NCBI RefSeq assembly: GCF_032362555.1
Contig: NC_083508.1
Location: 7,283,001 to 7,347,000, forward strand
DNA: 64,000 nucleotides
Direction: 5' to 3'
Source of the DNA: Amyelois transitella
Taxonomy: Eukaryota; Arthropoda; Insecta; Lepidoptera; Pyralidae
Part shown: positions 60,651 through 64,000 of the stretch, piece after piece
Numbering within the stretch: position 1 is the first letter of the stretch
How the letters are laid out: the number at the start of each line of letters is the position of its first letter
Notes under the pieces: generated by a model
Told to the model about the DNA's origin: nothing
The model's database searches: none
What the model saw: the letters and a program-made list of their open reading frames with translations, nothing else
Made by a program: the position numbers and the translations under genes

Positions 60651-61727
60651 AGCAATTATACCTATCTGTTCTAAAGGTAAACACCTGCATAATTCATTTG
60701 AGTATCATTCGTAATCATCTGCCGTCATTAGTAATTAAAATTGTTATTATAAGAAAATAACAGTAGGTAAATATGCTTTAATAGAATAAAGAAAACATTT
60801 ATTATTTTTAAAATTTGGTCACTATTTTCCTGTAACATGAGAACTAAATCTCTTCTAGAGCAGTCGGGCAAAGACAAACTTTATTATATGAACCGACGAA
60901 TGCACTTCAAATTCTCCATCCATCAATGGTTGTCATCAGGAGAAGCCGACCCAGATAGTGTTTTGTTTTATTATACTTAGAAAATTACTGCTTGGTCAAA
61001 TGTCAAGGCAGTAATTTGGTACATACTAATATCGTCTATTACGATACTTTTTTTTCACATGACAGTATAAAAAGTCGTATTTGTACATTTTGAGTGAAAA
61101 ACTATTTGATTCCGAATTGGATTTAATTCAGTAAATGAATTTGAAGCTCGCATTTTTGTATCGCGTAAATGTCTACTAAATATCGTAGAGGACACTTCCT
61201 TGTGTAGACGGCTACGCACGTAGCTCGTAGCAAAAGCTACGAAATGCTACGATTTGTAAAAATACTCCGTTAAAATAATTTTATTATGAATTAATTCTTA
61301 ACAATACTTCTTAAAGTTAAGTCATAGATTTTTTCAATATATTGAGGTTTGAGCGGGAAAGACAAGTTAATTTTAAAATATGCTGAAGAATCGCTTTACC
61401 CTTTCAACTTCAAGATCTTCTTAAGTTCAAAATATTCCACCAGTAAAAGCCACCTCAAAGGGATTTTTGGATGAAGGGATTGTAGTGAACGTTTAATAAA
61501 TACTTTGATAGCTAAACGGATTTATTAAATTATTCGTGGGCAAACAATGTACCAAAAACTGGCCAAGAGTGAGTGGGTTCGGTTCAGTAATGATTCAAAT
61601 TCTGTTATTTAATTTTTAATTTTATATGATTTTACAGAATTAAGAAGCACTTTCGCGTAGTTTTCATTTTGCAGATTGTAATAAGAAGTGTACATGTATT
61701 ATAGTTAATCAAAGGGCAATGAACTAG

Positions 61728-61790
61728 GTATTCTTCTTTTAGGTGATGTGCTAGCAACCTGTCACTGTTGTAGCTGAATGTGGCTTTTAA
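61728..61790 (+). repeat. SINE remnant, (TATG)n-tailed family
   Basis: attcttcttttaggtgatgt and gctagcaacctgtcactg are family landmarks; the rest is lost. Confidence 0.5.
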
Positions 61791-62052
61791 GTAATACTTA
61801 TGGAATTTAGTAGTTTCATCCATGACATGTCATATCGCCCTTTAGTGGTCATCATGCCAGATTGTTAATTGTCCCATCGGAGGACGCACCTTCAATTCCA
61901 ATTCAAGAAGGATAATTATATTTCTCAAATTCACCTAGATTTCGAATGTTATCTTATAATTTTTAGCGTTAAAAATATTTAATTGAATCATAGAGGGTCT
62001 CAAACAGGCTGAGACTAGCTGGTTCAAAGTGATCAAATTAATAATAAAGCGT

Positions 62053-62176
62053 GACTTTATGTATGTATGTATACATACATATAGTATATTTATTACTTTA
62101 TGTATGTATGTATACATACATATAGTCACGCTCTGTGTACTTTATGTATGTATGTATACATACATATAGTCACGCT
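62053..62176. repeat. Three tandem copies of a (TATG)n/(CATA)n palindrome
   Basis: The unit ctttatgtatgtatgtatac followed by atacatatagt occurs three times (near 62055, 62097 and 62139). Each unit is self-complementary around gtatac. Confidence 0.85.
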
Positions 62177-62275
62177 CCTTTCTAGGAATGGCAGACAAAG
62201 ATTAGGTTCATACTTTTGATTGCCATGATTCCTGCATACTTCTTTCGTTTCATCCATATTCATAAAAATTCTTCT
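62177..62275 (-). repeat. LINE 3' UTR fragment, diverged
   Basis: gcagacaaagattagg, gattcctgcatacttctttc and catccatattcataa resemble the same LINE 3' end as at 28741 and 60490. Confidence 0.5.
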
Positions 62276-62352
62276 ATAACAAATTGCTCCGATTAGCTGC
62301 TTTAATTTGTAAAGAGATAGTACTTGAAAGATAGACTTATAATTATAATGAA

Positions 62353-63260
62353 CTAGCTTTTCGCCCGCGGCTTCGCCCACGTGTATTTCGGTTATATATA
62401 GTATAGCGTTTTTTAATGATCTCGACAGGGCTTTTTCTTCCACAGGCTGAAATCTTGTTACAACTGGAATTAATAAATATAGCCTGTGTTACTCAGGGAT
62501 GATGTAGCTTTCTAATGGTGAATGTTTGAAATCGATTCAGTAGTTTCGGAGTTTATCGATTACATGTGTAAACAAACAAACATATAAAAAAATAGATTGT
62601 TCCTCTTTATAATATTAGTAGAAAGTTGTCATACAAAGTCTTTTTTTTTAAGGATGGGAAATCATCAAATGACCTCTCCCGCTCTGGGTGGAACGGAAGG
62701 GAGTGTCAGACTTTTACTGACTAAAACCCACCTCGTTCCTTCAGTTGCCCTTTGCGTTCCGGGGCCACGGTATCTCGTTAGAACTTTCCCGCAGCCCCGG
62801 CTCAGTTTATCCCGTTTCCCCCCCTTGGGGGTTGACATTTCAAAAATCCCTTCTTAGTGCTCACTTATGTTACTAAAGGAACCTCTGTTCAAAATCTCAG
62901 ACTCCTATACCGAGCGGTTTCGGCTGTGCGTTAATAAATCAGTCACCCAATCGCACCCCCTAAATCACGATTGGAGGGTAGTTTGAAAAAACTTATAATG
63001 CCAAACATATTTACTTGCCTATGTACGTGTTCATGCCAAGTTTCAAGTTTATAAACCCAAGGAATAAGATTTTTCATAGAAACGTTTTTACCCCTTTTCC
63101 CCCCCTTGGGGGTTGAATTTCCAAAAATCCTTTCTTAGTGCTCCCCTACATATCCCAAGGAACCTACATTCCAAATTTCAGCTGTCTACGACCAGTAGTT
63201 TCGACTGTGCGTTGTCTGTCAGTCAGTCACTCAGTAACGGAAGAGTTTTATATATATAGA
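62353..63260 (-). mobile_element. Non-autonomous Helitron, copy 2, inverted
   Basis: Reverse complement of copy 1 along its whole length. The 5' TC is at 63260 and CTAG ends at 62353, with the A/T flanks expected of Helitron insertion. Blockwise reading shows identity except for one base in a poly-A run (9 against 10), giving 908 against 909 bp. No transposase. Confidence 0.85.
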
Positions 63261-64000
63261 TGATAGATTGTCTATGACAGTATTTTATATTATTTTTAGA
63301 TTTTTTATACCCGCATTATATCATAGGTTGGTATAGTGCTTTAGGTTTTTGTTCTGTGTACAACCATGTATATATTATATGTCTTGTTAAATTTTTATAA
63401 GCTTTTCAGACTCACAATAATTTTATGATTTCTGTCAAATACACCATGAACCAGCCATAATGAGTGACCATAGAGATCTGGCTCTTATTTGGATTTCTAT
63501 GGTAAAGAAGTAGCCATCCGAATTCACGTTTCTCCCCTCGTATATTCAATTCAATTCAAAATCTTTTTTGCATATCATTAGTACATTAGTTGAATTACAG
63601 TTACTGCTTATAGGTAGGTATGTACATGAACCCTGATGACATCGCAATTTTAAAATAATATGGAAGGCAAGCAGGTTTATACCACCTATTATGATTAATA
63701 TAACGATTTTAACAATTTATTTGGTATTATAATTGAAATTATATTTATTTGTCATTATTAAAACTTTTGTCGAGATATTTAAATTGAATTCTTCGTTTGT
63801 TCGTTTGTTTAACTTTTGTTAAAAAAGCATATACAACTTTTTAAATAAGACCACCACCACAAAGTAGTCAAAATGGCAACAACTATTGTTGCGTAATATG
63901 TGAAAGTATTTTTTGAAACTATAAGGTAGGTACCTAACTTCAATTACATTTTACTTGAATTTCAACTTAGTATAAACTGCAGTATCAATTGTAAGTAATT
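63261..64000. other. AT-rich end of window
   Basis: No coding sequence or named element is supported, apart from the weak repeat fragment at 63545. Confidence 0.4.
63545..63630. repeat. Probable retroelement 3'-UTR fragment
   Basis: tcaattcaattcaaaatctt followed by tagttgaattacagttactg resembles tails of moth LINEs. Weak. Confidence 0.3.

Larger units (their letters stand above)
59651..62352. other. Spacer between the two Helitrons
   Basis: AT-rich, with LINE tails (60474, 62186), a SINE remnant (61728) and microsatellite palindromes (62053). No coding exon, including no Tdc N-terminal exon, was recognised. Confidence 0.5.

Overview
The window looks like nuclear DNA of a moth or butterfly (Lepidoptera). 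It is AT-rich, its genes are split by GT-AG introns, and its protein genes match insect families. About twenty copies of a (TATG)n-tailed SINE, tRNA-headed SINEs, Helitrons with the TCTATATATAT start and CTAGT end, and LINE fragments fill the introns and gaps. Species was not determined. No prokaryotic gene, rRNA, genuine tRNA gene or CRISPR array was seen.

Layout. 1-476: probable last exon of an unidentified plus-strand gene. 4051-23698 (+): a corin-like type II transmembrane serine protease homologue with SEA, frizzled, LDL-receptor class A, SRCR-like and protease domains; all three catalytic residues are replaced. A complete but internally deleted Mutator-like transposon (8345-10222) lies in its first intron. 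25175-25599 (-): two overlapping small ORFs, homologues of sloth2 (UQCC6/Brawnin) and sloth1 (UQCC5/SMIM4), encoding complex III assembly factors. 26561-27109 (+): an orphan 182-residue protein. 28586-30927: a decayed pogo-like transposon with a LINE inside it. 31597-42944 (+): a six-exon gene for a large disordered protein of about 1056 residues that I do not recognise. 43143-45417 (-): NIF3L1. 45704-47066 (-): Ciao1 (cytosolic Fe-S assembly), head to head with 48171-51658 (+): WDR77/MEP50 (valois), the PRMT5 cofactor. 52030-52730: LINE 3' end. 54251-58296 (-): C-terminal three quarters of tyrosine decarboxylase (Tdc); its N-terminal exons are not visible. 58742-63260: repeats dominated by two almost identical, inverted non-autonomous Helitrons.

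The genes do not form one pathway. Several are housekeeping genes in compact pairs (sloth1/2 with the orphan, Ciao1 with WDR77), while the corin-like gene, the disordered-protein gene and Tdc have long repeat-filled introns. Exon models were built by hand from splice sites, reading phase and remembered family resemblance. No database search was possible.
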